59,637 nucleotides of DNA. It comes from Palsa-459 sp035937595. GTDB lineage: Bacteria > Actinomycetota > Acidimicrobiia > Acidimicrobiales > RAAP-2. Position 1 is the stretch's first letter. Each line of letters begins with the position of its first letter. This document shows positions 7,821 through 15,144 of this stretch, one piece after another. Made by a program: the position numbers and the translations under genes. The stretch lies in assembly GCA_035937595.1 (NCBI GenBank), contig DASZHS010000062.1, forward strand, positions 1 to 59,637, in the 5' to 3' direction. Below the pieces are notes generated by a model. It worked only from the letters and a program-made list of their open reading frames with translations. It did not search any database and was not told the DNA's origin.

Positions 7821-8921
7821 ATGGCCCCCCGCCACGCCGCCAAGGCGGATCGACGTCGTCGCGTCCGGCTCACCGTCGCCGGCGGCGTCCTCGTCGTCAT
7901 CGCGGCCGTCGCCGTCGGCGTCGCGCTCCTCCCGTCGGCCATCACCCCGTCGTCGGCCAGCGCGGGCACGTTCGGGCCGCTGCACGTCCGGTCCATCACC
8001 CCGACCGGCTCCCCGGACGCGCCGTTGCGCATCGCCTACAACAACCCGCTGTCGGCGACCTCGCCGATGCCGACGATCACGCCGACGGTCGCGGGCAACT
8101 GGGCGCACCTCTCCGCGGACGTCATCTCGTTCCGCGCCGCTGTCCCGATGACCCCGGGAACGTCCTACGCCGTCACGGTGCCCGCGACCACCAAGCAGGT
8201 CGACGGCCAGCTGCTGCGCACCCCGTACACGCGGCACTTCCGCGTCCCGATGGGCACGACGCTGCGGCTCAACCAGGTGCTCGCCGAGCTCGGCTACCTG
8301 CCGCTTCGCTTCGTGCCCACCGGTCCCGTCCACCCCGCCTCTGCGGCGGTGCAGCGCGGCACGTTCACTTGGCGGTGGCCGAGCGTCCCGGTCGGGCTCT
8401 CCTCGCTGTGGCAGCCGGGCGCGTTCACGGTCATGACCAGGGGCGCGCTCATGAGCTTCGAGAACGACCACAACTTCGTGACCGACGGGGTCGCCTCCCC
8501 GCAGGTCTGGGACGCGCTGCTGCGCGCCGTCGCCAAGCACGACACGAACAAGAACAGCTACGGCTACGTCGACGTCAACACCGCGATCCCACAGACGCTC
8601 ACGCTCTACGTCAACCTCCGGCCGATCTACCACACCCTCGTGAACACCGGGATCTCCTCGCGGCCGACCGCCCTCGGGACCTACCCGGTCTACGTCCGCT
8701 ACCTCACGACCACGATGTCGGGGACCAACCCGGACGGCTCGCACTACAGCGACCCCGGGATCCCCTGGGTCAGCTACTTCAACGGCGGCGACGCGCTGCA
8801 CGGCTTCATCCGCGGGAGCTACGGCTGGCCGCAGTCCCTCGGCTGTGTGGAGATGCCGTTCGCGAACGCGCACACGGTCTTCCCCTACACGCCGATCGGG
8901 ACGCTCGTCACCGTCCGCTGA
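7821..8921 (+). CDS. L,D-transpeptidase (YkuD family) with N-terminal anchor
   Basis: A 366-residue peptidoglycan cross-linking enzyme. One N-terminal transmembrane helix (~17-38) after a basic start puts the rest outside. Residues ~50-150 look like an Ig-like domain as in mycobacterial Ldt proteins, ~155-240 like a peptidoglycan-binding region (LNQVLAELGYLPL), and ~255-366 the YkuD catalytic domain. The catalytic His is H327 (ALHGFIRG) and the nucleophile C342 in SLGCVEMP; S339 aligns with the family's S-x-G-C. The usual motif is SHGCIR, so the His and Arg are replaced here by Leu and Glu. The family forms 3-3 cross-links between stem peptides. Confidence 0.88.
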   Translation: MAPRHAAKADRRRRVRLTVAGGVLVVIAAVAVGVALLPSAITPSSASAGTFGPLHVRSITPTGSPDAPLRIAYNNPLSATSPMPTITPTVAGNWAHLSADVISFRAAVPMTPGTSYAVTVPATTKQVDGQLLRTPYTRHFRVPMGTTLRLNQVLAELGYLPLRFVPTGPVHPASAAVQRGTFTWRWPSVPVGLSSLWQPGAFTVMTRGALMSFENDHNFVTDGVASPQVWDALLRAVAKHDTNKNSYGYVDVNTAIPQTLTLYVNLRPIYHTLVNTGISSRPTALGTYPVYVRYLTTTMSGTNPDGSHYSDPGIPWVSYFNGGDALHGFIRGSYGWPQSLGCVEMPFANAHTVFPYTPIGTLVTVR

Positions 8922-8961
8922 GCCGCGCCGTCGTCGCGCCGCAGGGTGCCGCGCTCGACAG

Positions 8962-10287
8962 CTAGCCCGTCTCTCCCGCCGGACCCCAGGCGTCCTCGCG
9001 TCGACGAGGCTCGACGCGGAGGCCGTCGGGGCCGAGCTCTGCGACCGTGGCGACCGCGCTCGCCCCGTGGCGCCGGCGCAGCTCGTCGATGGCGCCGCGC
9101 AGTGCGGCGAGGTCGCCCTGGCGCTGCCGTGCCGCGACGTCGACGACGCGCCGCGCGGCGATCGGGTCGTCGAGGGTGAAGGCGAGCTGCAGCGCGACGT
9201 CCCCGGACTCGAGGGACGACGCGGCCACCCCGCAGAGCCGGATGCCGCCGCGGAACGGGACGTCGTCGACCAGGTGGGCGGCGAGCTGGGCCACGGCCTC
9301 GTCGTCGTCGACGCCGAACTCCACCGTGTGGCTGCGCGTCACGATCGAGAAGTCGTCGAACTTCACCTTGAGCGTCACGCACCGCGCCCGCAGCCCGGCG
9401 GCGCGCAGCGCGCGGGCGACCGCGCCCCCCATGCGACGTGCGTGGCGGCGGAGCTCGTCGTGGGCGGTGACCGACACCGCGAAGGTCTCCTCGTGGCCGA
9501 TCGACTTCGCGCCCTGGCCCACCTCGACGGGCCGCTCGTCGATGCCGTTGGCGAGCTCGCTCAGCCGATCCGCGCTCGCCCGGCCGAGGTGAGCCGCGAG
9601 CAGGTCGGGCTCGATCGCGGCGAGCTCGGCGACCGAGGCGATCCCCAGGCGCTCGAGCTTGGCCGCCGTCGCGGGCCCGACCCCCCACAGGTCGCGCAGC
9701 CGCAGGCTCGCCAGCACCGCCGGCTCGTCCTCGGGCATCGTCACGACGACGCCGCGGCCCTCGGTGATCCCCGACGCGCTCGCCACGGGCTTGGCCCTGC
9801 GGCTCGCGAGCTTCGCGAAGAGCTTCTTGCGCGCGACCCCGACGCAGCACGAGAGGGCGAGCTCGTCGCGCACGCGGGCGCGGATAGCGCCCGCGATCTC
9901 GACGGGCGTGCCGAGGATCGCGACTGAGCCCGTCACGTCCAGGAACGCCTCGTCGAGGCCGAGCGACTCCACGAGCGGCGTCGCGGAGTGCAGCACCTCG
10001 TGGAACGCCGTCGAGAGCTCCTCGTAGCGCGAGAAGCGACCGTGGACGAAGACCGCGTCGGGGCAGCGGCGCTTCGCCTCGACCGAGGACATCGCCGAGT
10101 GCACGCCGCGCCGGCGGGCCTCGTAGGTGCACGAGGCGACGACCCCGCGGGCGCCGTCGCCGCCGACGATCACCGGCAGCCCGCGCAGGGACGGGTCGTC
10201 GAGCACCTCGACGGAGGCGAAGAACGCGTCGAGGTCGACGTGCAGGATCGCCGGGCGGAGCGCCGAGGAGTGGTCCGGGTCAGCCAT
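8962..10287 (-). CDS. dinB: DNA polymerase IV (Y family)
   Basis: A 441-residue translesion polymerase. The N-terminal catalytic motif AILHVDLDAFFASVE carries the first metal-binding Asp and the steric-gate region; SLGLDEAFLDVTG holds the second acidic pair. A thumb with a helix-hairpin-helix (LWGVGPATAAKLERLGI) and a little-finger domain (~250-360) follow. There is no clear beta-clamp peptide at the C-terminus. The start overlaps the end of the PIG-L gene by 8 bases, so it is translationally coupled as the last gene of a probable SOS operon driven from 12197. It copies damaged DNA with low fidelity. Confidence 0.93.
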   Translation of the reverse strand: MADPDHSSALRPAILHVDLDAFFASVEVLDDPSLRGLPVIVGGDGARGVVASCTYEARRRGVHSAMSSVEAKRRCPDAVFVHGRFSRYEELSTAFHEVLHSATPLVESLGLDEAFLDVTGSVAILGTPVEIAGAIRARVRDELALSCCVGVARKKLFAKLASRRAKPVASASGITEGRGVVVTMPEDEPAVLASLRLRDLWGVGPATAAKLERLGIASVAELAAIEPDLLAAHLGRASADRLSELANGIDERPVEVGQGAKSIGHEETFAVSVTAHDELRRHARRMGGAVARALRAAGLRARCVTLKVKFDDFSIVTRSHTVEFGVDDDEAVAQLAAHLVDDVPFRGGIRLCGVAASSLESGDVALQLAFTLDDPIAARRVVDVAARQRQGDLAALRGAIDELRRRHGASAVATVAELGPDGLRVEPRRREDAWGPAGETG

Positions 10288-10990
10288 CGAGCGAGACGTG
10301 GCGGAAGGCCTCGCCGTGGGTCAGCCCGACCAGCCGTCCCGCCTGCACCGCCCGCGCGATGACCGCCGCGCGGGCCCACTCGTCGTCGCCGTGCAGCTGG
10401 GAGCGGTGCGAGAGGACGGCGGTGACCTTGGCGTCGAGCGTCCCGTCGACGTCCACGACCACGTCGGCGTCGAGCGTCCCGGACAGGAGGAGGGTGTCCA
10501 CGTGGTGCGGGGGACCCGCGTCGGGGAAGTAGTGCGGCATCGAGCACGCCGGCGCCACGGCGTCGAGGACCGCCCATCCGACCTGGCGGTGGTCGCGGTG
10601 GTTCACGTAGACCGAGCCGAAGAAGGTGGCCGTCGGGTCGGGGGCGAGCACCGTCGTCGGGCGGAGCCGGCGGATGGTGGCCACGATCGCCTGACGGGTG
10701 CGGAGGTCGTTCTCGACCTCGCCGTCGGGGATGCCGAGCTGCTCGATCCCCGAGAGGCCGAGCGCGGCCGCGGCGTCGCCGAGCTCGCCGCTGCGGCGCT
10801 GCGCGAGCTCGGCGAGGTCCGCACCGGGGTCGTCGGTGCCCTTGGCGCCGTCGGCGACGACGAGGAGCCACACCGCGCAGCCGAGCTTCGACCACGACGA
10901 CAGGGTCCCGCCGCACGCCACGTCGGCGTCGTCGGGGTGCGCGTAGACGGCGAGGGCGCGCGGTGGCACCTCACCGAAGCGCTCGGCCAT
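10280..10990 (-). CDS. PIG-L / LmbE family deacetylase
   Basis: A 236-residue zinc-dependent N-deacetylase. The zinc motif AHPDDADVACGG lies near residue 18 and the third ligand region is NHRDHRQVGWAV. The family includes MshB and Mca of mycothiol metabolism; this short protein could act in mycothiol conjugate breakdown or on another N-acetyl sugar, which the sequence cannot settle. Its ATG overlaps the TGA of nrdR (ATGA), and its end overlaps dinB by 8 bases. If it is the Mca type, its place in a damage-induced operon would fit detoxification. Confidence 0.87.
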   Translation of the reverse strand: MAERFGEVPPRALAVYAHPDDADVACGGTLSSWSKLGCAVWLLVVADGAKGTDDPGADLAELAQRRSGELGDAAAALGLSGIEQLGIPDGEVENDLRTRQAIVATIRRLRPTTVLAPDPTATFFGSVYVNHRDHRQVGWAVLDAVAPACSMPHYFPDAGPPHHVDTLLLSGTLDADVVVDVDGTLDAKVTAVLSHRSQLHGDDEWARAAVIARAVQAGRLVGLTHGEAFRHVSLDG

Positions 10991-11460
10991 CAGTCCCTCG
11001 TCTTCGGGGCCGTGGTCTTGATGAGCAGGCCCACCTCTCGCTCGAAGTCCCCGAGGCCCTCGAAGCCCTTGTAGACCGAGGCGAAGCGCACGTAGCCGAC
11101 CTCGTCGAGGTCCCGGAGCCGCTCGAGGACCGCCCGGCCGATCTCCTCGCTGGTGACGTCGTCGGGACGCAGGCGCAGCGTCTCCTCCACGGCATCGCAC
11201 AGCTCGTCGAGCGCCTCGTCGGAGACTGGGCGGTTCTTGCAGGCCGATCGGAGCCCGGCGATGAGCTTGGTCCGGTCGAACGGCTCGCGGACGCCGGAGC
11301 GCTTCACCACCACGAGCGGCACCTCCTCGACGCGCTCGAACGTCGTGAACCGCTGGGAGCACGCCACGCACTCGCGACGTCGCCGGATGGCGGTCCCGTC
11401 GTCGGCGAGCCGCGAGTCGACGACCTTGTCGTCGTCGCTGGAGCAGAAGGGGCACCGCAC
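10990..11460 (-). CDS. nrdR: Transcriptional repressor of ribonucleotide reductase genes
   Basis: A 156-residue NrdR of normal length. Residues 1-40 form the zinc ribbon with C3, C6, C31 and C34 (MRCPFCSS and CVACSQRF), followed by the ATP cone domain from ~50 (VVVKRSGVREPFDRTKLIAGL). It binds dATP/ATP and represses nrd operons. Start is GTG. It lies 36 bases after the LysM gene and overlaps the deacetylase by ATGA. The order lexA, LysM gene, nrdR matches Mycobacterium tuberculosis Rv2720, Rv2719c, Rv2718c. Confidence 0.95.
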   Translation of the reverse strand: MRCPFCSSDDDKVVDSRLADDGTAIRRRRECVACSQRFTTFERVEEVPLVVVKRSGVREPFDRTKLIAGLRSACKNRPVSDEALDELCDAVEETLRLRPDDVTSEEIGRAVLERLRDLDEVGYVRFASVYKGFEGLGDFEREVGLLIKTTAPKTRD

Positions 11461-11496
11461 AGGTGCACGCTAGACCCTGCCTGTCGAATCGGTTCC

Positions 11497-12129
11497 TCAG
11501 GGAATGATGACGTGCTCGCCGGCGACCACGTGCGTCGACCCGATCGACGTGGCGAGCCGGTGCTCAATGACGCCGAGCTCGGCGGGATTGACCTGCGACG
11601 CGATGGAGCGCAGGGTGTCGCCGGGCTGGACGACGTAGACCGAGCCGGGGGCGAGGCCGGCGGGGGCGCCGGCGGGCGTCGGCTGCCCGGCGACGGTCAC
11701 GGCGCCCAGGGCGTGGAGCGGCATGGCGAGAAGGACGACCGCGGCGAGCACCAGCGAGAACCCTGCGGTCCGCCGACGGCGGGCGAGGGTCTGGGCGCGC
11801 ACCGACGGGGCACGGCGCACGGTCGCGCGGGGCGCAAGTCGCGCGGGCCGCGGTCGTGCGACCGGTGAGGGCGCGACTGCCGCGCTCGGGTCCGACCACG
11901 GCGCGCCCACCGGCACGGCAGGTGCCGCGACGGGCGCCCGGGCCCGGTCGGGTCGAGTGGCGGCGGTCGGGTGCGCCGCCCTCGAGCGCCGAAGGGCCTC
12001 GGCGCGCCCGTCGCGTGCGTGGAGGGCGGTGCCGCGCGGGGGTGCGTCGCCCCGGCGCCCCCCGTCGATCACCCGCAGCCCCGGGGTCGCCAGCTCCGGC
12101 GGTGTCCCCTCGATCGGTGCGATGGCCAT
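11497..12129 (-). CDS. LysM membrane protein, SOS division inhibitor ChiZ/Rv2719c-like
   Basis: A 210-residue protein with a long Arg/Pro/Ala-rich cytosolic N-terminus (~1-115), one transmembrane helix (~125-145, FSLVLAAVVLLAMPL) and a C-terminal LysM domain (YVVQPGDTLRSIASQVNP) outside the membrane. This layout, the place between lexA and nrdR and the LexA boxes upstream match ChiZ of mycobacteria and DivS/YneA-type proteins, which block division during DNA damage. The start at 12129 has AGGAGG eight bases upstream; a TTG 24 bases earlier is in frame but less likely. Function is inferred from synteny and layout. Confidence 0.85.
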   Translation of the reverse strand: MAIAPIEGTPPELATPGLRVIDGGRRGDAPPRGTALHARDGRAEALRRSRAAHPTAATRPDRARAPVAAPAVPVGAPWSDPSAAVAPSPVARPRPARLAPRATVRRAPSVRAQTLARRRRTAGFSLVLAAVVLLAMPLHALGAVTVAGQPTPAGAPAGLAPGSVYVVQPGDTLRSIASQVNPAELGVIEHRLATSIGSTHVVAGEHVIIP

Positions 12130-12150
12130 CGGTGCCTCCTCGTCCTGTAC

Positions 12151-12197
12151 CAAACAGGTGTTCGCTCCATTAGAGCACGAACGTCTGTTCGGGTCAA
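12151..12197 (-). promoter_or_regulatory. SOS promoter with two LexA boxes
   Basis: Read on the minus strand, TTGACC (12197-12192) and TCTAAT (12174-12169) are separated by exactly 17 bases, a near-consensus promoter. Its spacer holds a perfect actinobacterial LexA box, CGAAC-agac-GTTCG (12178-12191). A second box with one half-site mismatch (cAAACaggtGTTCG on the plus strand, 12151-12164) lies just downstream. LexA bound here would block the LysM-nrdR-deacetylase-dinB transcript. Confidence 0.87.
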
Positions 12198-12303
12198 CAG
12201 GTGGAGTTCTAGGGCCCCGGTGTGACGGTGGGCTGCGGACCCCCGCTCTGGCCCGCAGTCGCTGGAGGGGGCGGGGGGGCTCCTGGCTGGTCGCTCTTGG
12301 GCC

Positions 12304-13623
12304 CTACCGCGCCGCCGAGAGGGCGGCCGCGACCCGGCCGAGGGCGACGCCACCGTGGCGGAGCGTCCGGCGTGCGCCCAGCCGATCGATCGCCTCGCGC
12401 ACGCTCGGGACCATCACGATCCCGTAGCGGACCACGAGCCTCGCGCACGCCGCGGCGAGGTCGGGGTCCGCGTGGTCGCCCGAGTCGGTCACCTGCCCGT
12501 CGGAGATCCAGATGAGCGGCTCGCCGGGCCGGCGCCTCGACAGCGCGAACCGTAGGACCGGCCCGTCGACGCCGTTGCCGACGTTGCCCGAGGGGATGCG
12601 CGTGGCCGACCGGCCACCTTGGGCCAGGATCCACGCGTTGGGGACACCGCTCGAGCCCGGGGCGTGCGAGTAGCCCACCACGAGCGCACCGGGTGCGCGG
12701 GTCACGAGCGCCGTGAGCTCCTCGGGCGTGATCGACATCGAGCCGGACTGGTCGACGACCACGACGCCCCCGCCCGTCCGCGCCGGCTGCTCGAAGGCGC
12801 GGCGGGCAGGGTCCGTGACCAGCCGAGCGGCGCGCACGACCCGGCGCCCCGACGGCGCCGGCACGCGACGTGGCCGCACGCCGCCGCGCACGCGTCGCTC
12901 CAGGCAGACCGTGTCGTCGAGGAGCAGCGGCGCGAACGCGCCGGTCGCGGCCGGGCGGGCGCCGTGTGGACGAGCGCCCCGCGGCCCGTCGCGCTCCCTG
13001 CGGACGCGCGCCTCGATGAGCTCGGCGATCGCGCGGGTGTGCCCGACGAACCCTCCGGGGTGACCGTCGTCGCCCGGCGTCGTCGAGGCGAGCGACGCCG
13101 TGGGCACCCGACGGACGACCCGAGCGAGGTCGCGGCCGAGCGCACGGCACGCCCGGGCCCACTCCGGGTCCACACGGCGCACACCGGTCGCGAGGTCCGT
13201 GAGGCCCCGCGTCCCGGCCACCGCCGCGGCGAAGCGGAGCAGCTCGGCCCACTCCCCCGCGGCCGCGAGCCGCTCGCCCGTCAGCCGCTCGGAGCCGTCC
13301 CGGAGCTCTCGGACCTCGAACCCCAGGCGGTCGAGCAGGTGGTTGACGCGGAACTCCTCGGCGCACTCGACCGAGCGCGCGTCGAGATCGTCCCACCGCT
13401 CGAAGGCGGCCGCCGTGATCGGGCTCACCCTGGCGTGCATGAGCTCGTGGGCGCGGACGAGGCGTCCGTGCGCGCCCCCGCCGAGCGGGACGCGCATGAC
13501 GCGACCGCCGAGGTCCGTCCATGCCTCCCCACGGCGCGCGGCGCCGCCCTCGACGCGCCAGCGTGACACGCCGGGCCGGTCGCGACGACTCGTCAGCAGC
13601 TCGGGAACGGGACCGCCCGTCAC
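12304..13623 (-). CDS. VWA protein with putative metallopeptidase domain (DUF2201-like)
   Basis: A 439-residue protein with two parts. Near the N-terminus is a zinc-protease-like HExxH motif (HELMH, 59-63), followed by CAEEFRVNHLLDRLGF (~87-102), which matches the pattern after HExxH in DUF2201-type putative metallopeptidases. The C-terminal half is a von Willebrand A domain with a full MIDAS start, VVVDQSGSMS (D291, S293, S295), and an ISDGQVTD loop (~373-380). Start is GTG at 13623, overlapping the TGA of the AAA ATPase gene, so the two are co-translated. MoxR/VWA pairs usually remodel or insert metals into partner proteins; the client here is unknown. The pair is flanked by SOS promoters. 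Confidence 0.85.
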   Translation of the reverse strand: MTGGPVPELLTSRRDRPGVSRWRVEGGAARRGEAWTDLGGRVMRVPLGGGAHGRLVRAHELMHARVSPITAAAFERWDDLDARSVECAEEFRVNHLLDRLGFEVRELRDGSERLTGERLAAAGEWAELLRFAAAVAGTRGLTDLATGVRRVDPEWARACRALGRDLARVVRRVPTASLASTTPGDDGHPGGFVGHTRAIAELIEARVRRERDGPRGARPHGARPAATGAFAPLLLDDTVCLERRVRGGVRPRRVPAPSGRRVVRAARLVTDPARRAFEQPARTGGGVVVVDQSGSMSITPEELTALVTRAPGALVVGYSHAPGSSGVPNAWILAQGGRSATRIPSGNVGNGVDGPVLRFALSRRRPGEPLIWISDGQVTDSGDHADPDLAAACARLVVRYGIVMVPSVREAIDRLGARRTLRHGGVALGRVAAALSAAR

Positions 13624-14351
13624 CGACTCGCTTCGGCGGCGTCGATCACGAGCGCGTCGGCGATCTCGCGTCCTTTTGCGGCCCCGAACGCGAGCCGCGC
13701 GGCGCGGTCTGGCTCCACGCACTCGCGCAGACGGGCGTAGGCGTAGAACGCACGGAGCGAGGCCCGTCGCGCCGGCGGCGCCGCGGCGATCGCGACGGCG
13801 GCGTCGCGCAGATCCTCGGGCAGCTGCTCGATGGCGTCGGGGTGCGGCGTGTCGATCTCGATGGCGACCGGGAAACGGTCCCGCAGCGCGACCGGGAGCT
13901 CCTCGGGCTGGTCGAGGTTCGTCGTGAGCACGACCGAGAACCCCGCGTTGGGCGTGACGGGCGAGCCGGTCGCCGGATGGTCGAAGCGCGCCGAGCCGTC
14001 CGTGTCGCACACGGCCAGCAGCAGCGCCAGCACGTCGCCCGCCGCGCGGTCCGCCTCATCCACCACGAGGCGCCCGCCGACGACCCCGTCGCCACGCCAG
14101 GCGCGGACCGCCGCGCCGTCGAGCCACTCGAACTGCCCCGACGCCGTGGGCATCCAGCAGCCGGTGACGTCCGCGGCGGTCATGTCCTCGGTGCAGACGA
14201 GCCGGTGCGCGCCGGCGCCCCCGACCCCGACGCGCAGTGCGGCGTAGGTCTTCCCCGTCCCCGACGGGCCGTAGAGCACGATGCGGTCGATGCCCGCGTC
14301 GAGGGCGTCGACGAAGTCGGCCCAGCACGCCGGCAGGGGTCCAGGCGCCAT
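13620..14351 (-). CDS. MoxR-like AAA ATPase
   Basis: A compact 243-residue AAA+ protein. Walker A is GPSGTGKT (28-35), Walker B LVVDEAD (95-101), sensor 1 is TTNLDQ near 143, and LRDRF (~156-160) supplies the arginine finger. The C-terminal lid is short. The MoxR type usually pairs with a VWA protein, and here the VWA gene follows with a GTGA overlap. GAGGAGGTGGC before the ATG is a strong ribosome site. It is divergent from lexA across 157 bases that contain two LexA boxes, so SOS control is possible. Confidence 0.87.
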   Translation of the reverse strand: MAPGPLPACWADFVDALDAGIDRIVLYGPSGTGKTYAALRVGVGGAGAHRLVCTEDMTAADVTGCWMPTASGQFEWLDGAAVRAWRGDGVVGGRLVVDEADRAAGDVLALLLAVCDTDGSARFDHPATGSPVTPNAGFSVVLTTNLDQPEELPVALRDRFPVAIEIDTPHPDAIEQLPEDLRDAAVAIAAAPPARRASLRAFYAYARLRECVEPDRAARLAFGAAKGREIADALVIDAAEASR

Positions 14352-14437
14352 GCCACCTCCTCGAGAGGCGCACAACGGTCGGGGTTGGATCGCCGCGATC
14401 CCAGGATCGCGGGCCTGCAGGGATCCCCGCCAGACGG

Positions 14438-14493
14438 CGAACAGATGTTTGTCTTCGGGCTCGTGGCTTGGTACCCTTACGAACGCGCGTTCG
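14438..14493 (+). promoter_or_regulatory. lexA promoter with two LexA boxes
   Basis: Two boxes flank the lexA promoter: CGAACagatGTTTG (14438-14451, one mismatch in the right arm) and the perfect CGAACgcgcGTTCG (14480-14493). The likely -35 TTGTCT (14449-14454) and -10 TACCCT (14472-14477) are 17 bases apart, so box 1 covers the -35 and box 2 the start of transcription. This is standard autorepression. The same region could also control the divergent AAA ATPase operon. Confidence 0.87.
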
Positions 14494-14508
14494 CCCCGAG
14501 GAGGCTCC

Positions 14509-15138
14509 ATGGCCGAGGTCCTGACCGAGAAGCGCCGCCAGATTCTCGACTTCATCATCGCGTTCCAGCGCGAGCACGGGTACCCGCCGTCGGTGCGCGA
14601 GATCGGCCGCTCCGTGGGGCTCACGTCGTCGGCCACGGTCCACGACCACATCGACCGCCTCGCCGAGGGCGGCTTCCTCGTGAAGGACCCGACCAAGCCG
14701 CGGGCGCTCCAGGTCCGCTACGAGCCCGCCTCGGGGACCGCCGTCACCGCCGAGCGCGTCCGCAACGTGCCGCTCGTCGGCGACGTCGCGGCCGGCACCG
14801 GCCTCATCGCCGAGGAGCTGCTCGAAGAGGTACTCCCGCTCCCCGAGCGCTTCGCGGGCACCGACGAGAGCTTCATGCTCCGGGTCCGCGGCGACTCGAT
14901 GATCGACGCCGGGATCCTCGACGGGGACTTCGTCGTCGTCCGCAAGCAGGACGACGCCGACGTCGGGGACGTCGTCGTCGCGGGCATCCCGGGCGAGGAG
15001 GCGACGGTCAAGCGGCTGAAGTCGAAGGGCGTGGAGGTCGTCCTCGAGGCCGCGAACCCGCGCTTCGACGACCTCGTGTTCGACTCGCACGACGTCGCGA
15101 TCTACGGGAAGGTCCTCTCGGTGCTCCGACGCCTCTGA
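14509..15138 (+). CDS. lexA: SOS repressor LexA
   Basis: A 209-residue LexA. Residues 1-65 are the winged helix (QILDFIIAFQREHGYPPSVR ... SATVHDHIDRL). The C-terminal peptidase has the cleavage site A95-G96 (VGDVAAGTG), nucleophile S130 (VRGDSM) and K168 (EATVKRL), so self-cleavage on RecA filaments should be intact. Start ATG at 14509 follows GAGGAGG. Two LexA boxes precede it. It converges with the serine hydrolase gene, the stops being only a few bases apart. Confidence 0.97.
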   Translation: MAEVLTEKRRQILDFIIAFQREHGYPPSVREIGRSVGLTSSATVHDHIDRLAEGGFLVKDPTKPRALQVRYEPASGTAVTAERVRNVPLVGDVAAGTGLIAEELLEEVLPLPERFAGTDESFMLRVRGDSMIDAGILDGDFVVVRKQDDADVGDVVVAGIPGEEATVKRLKSKGVEVVLEAANPRFDDLVFDSHDVAIYGKVLSVLRRL

Positions 15139-15144
15139 GCTCGC

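Noticed and set aside
12304..14010. Single 568-codon frame joining AAA and VWA genes
   Set aside because: The upstream 130 codons are a shifted frame over the AAA gene; the ATPase is intact in its own frame and the VWA gene starts at the GTGA overlap.
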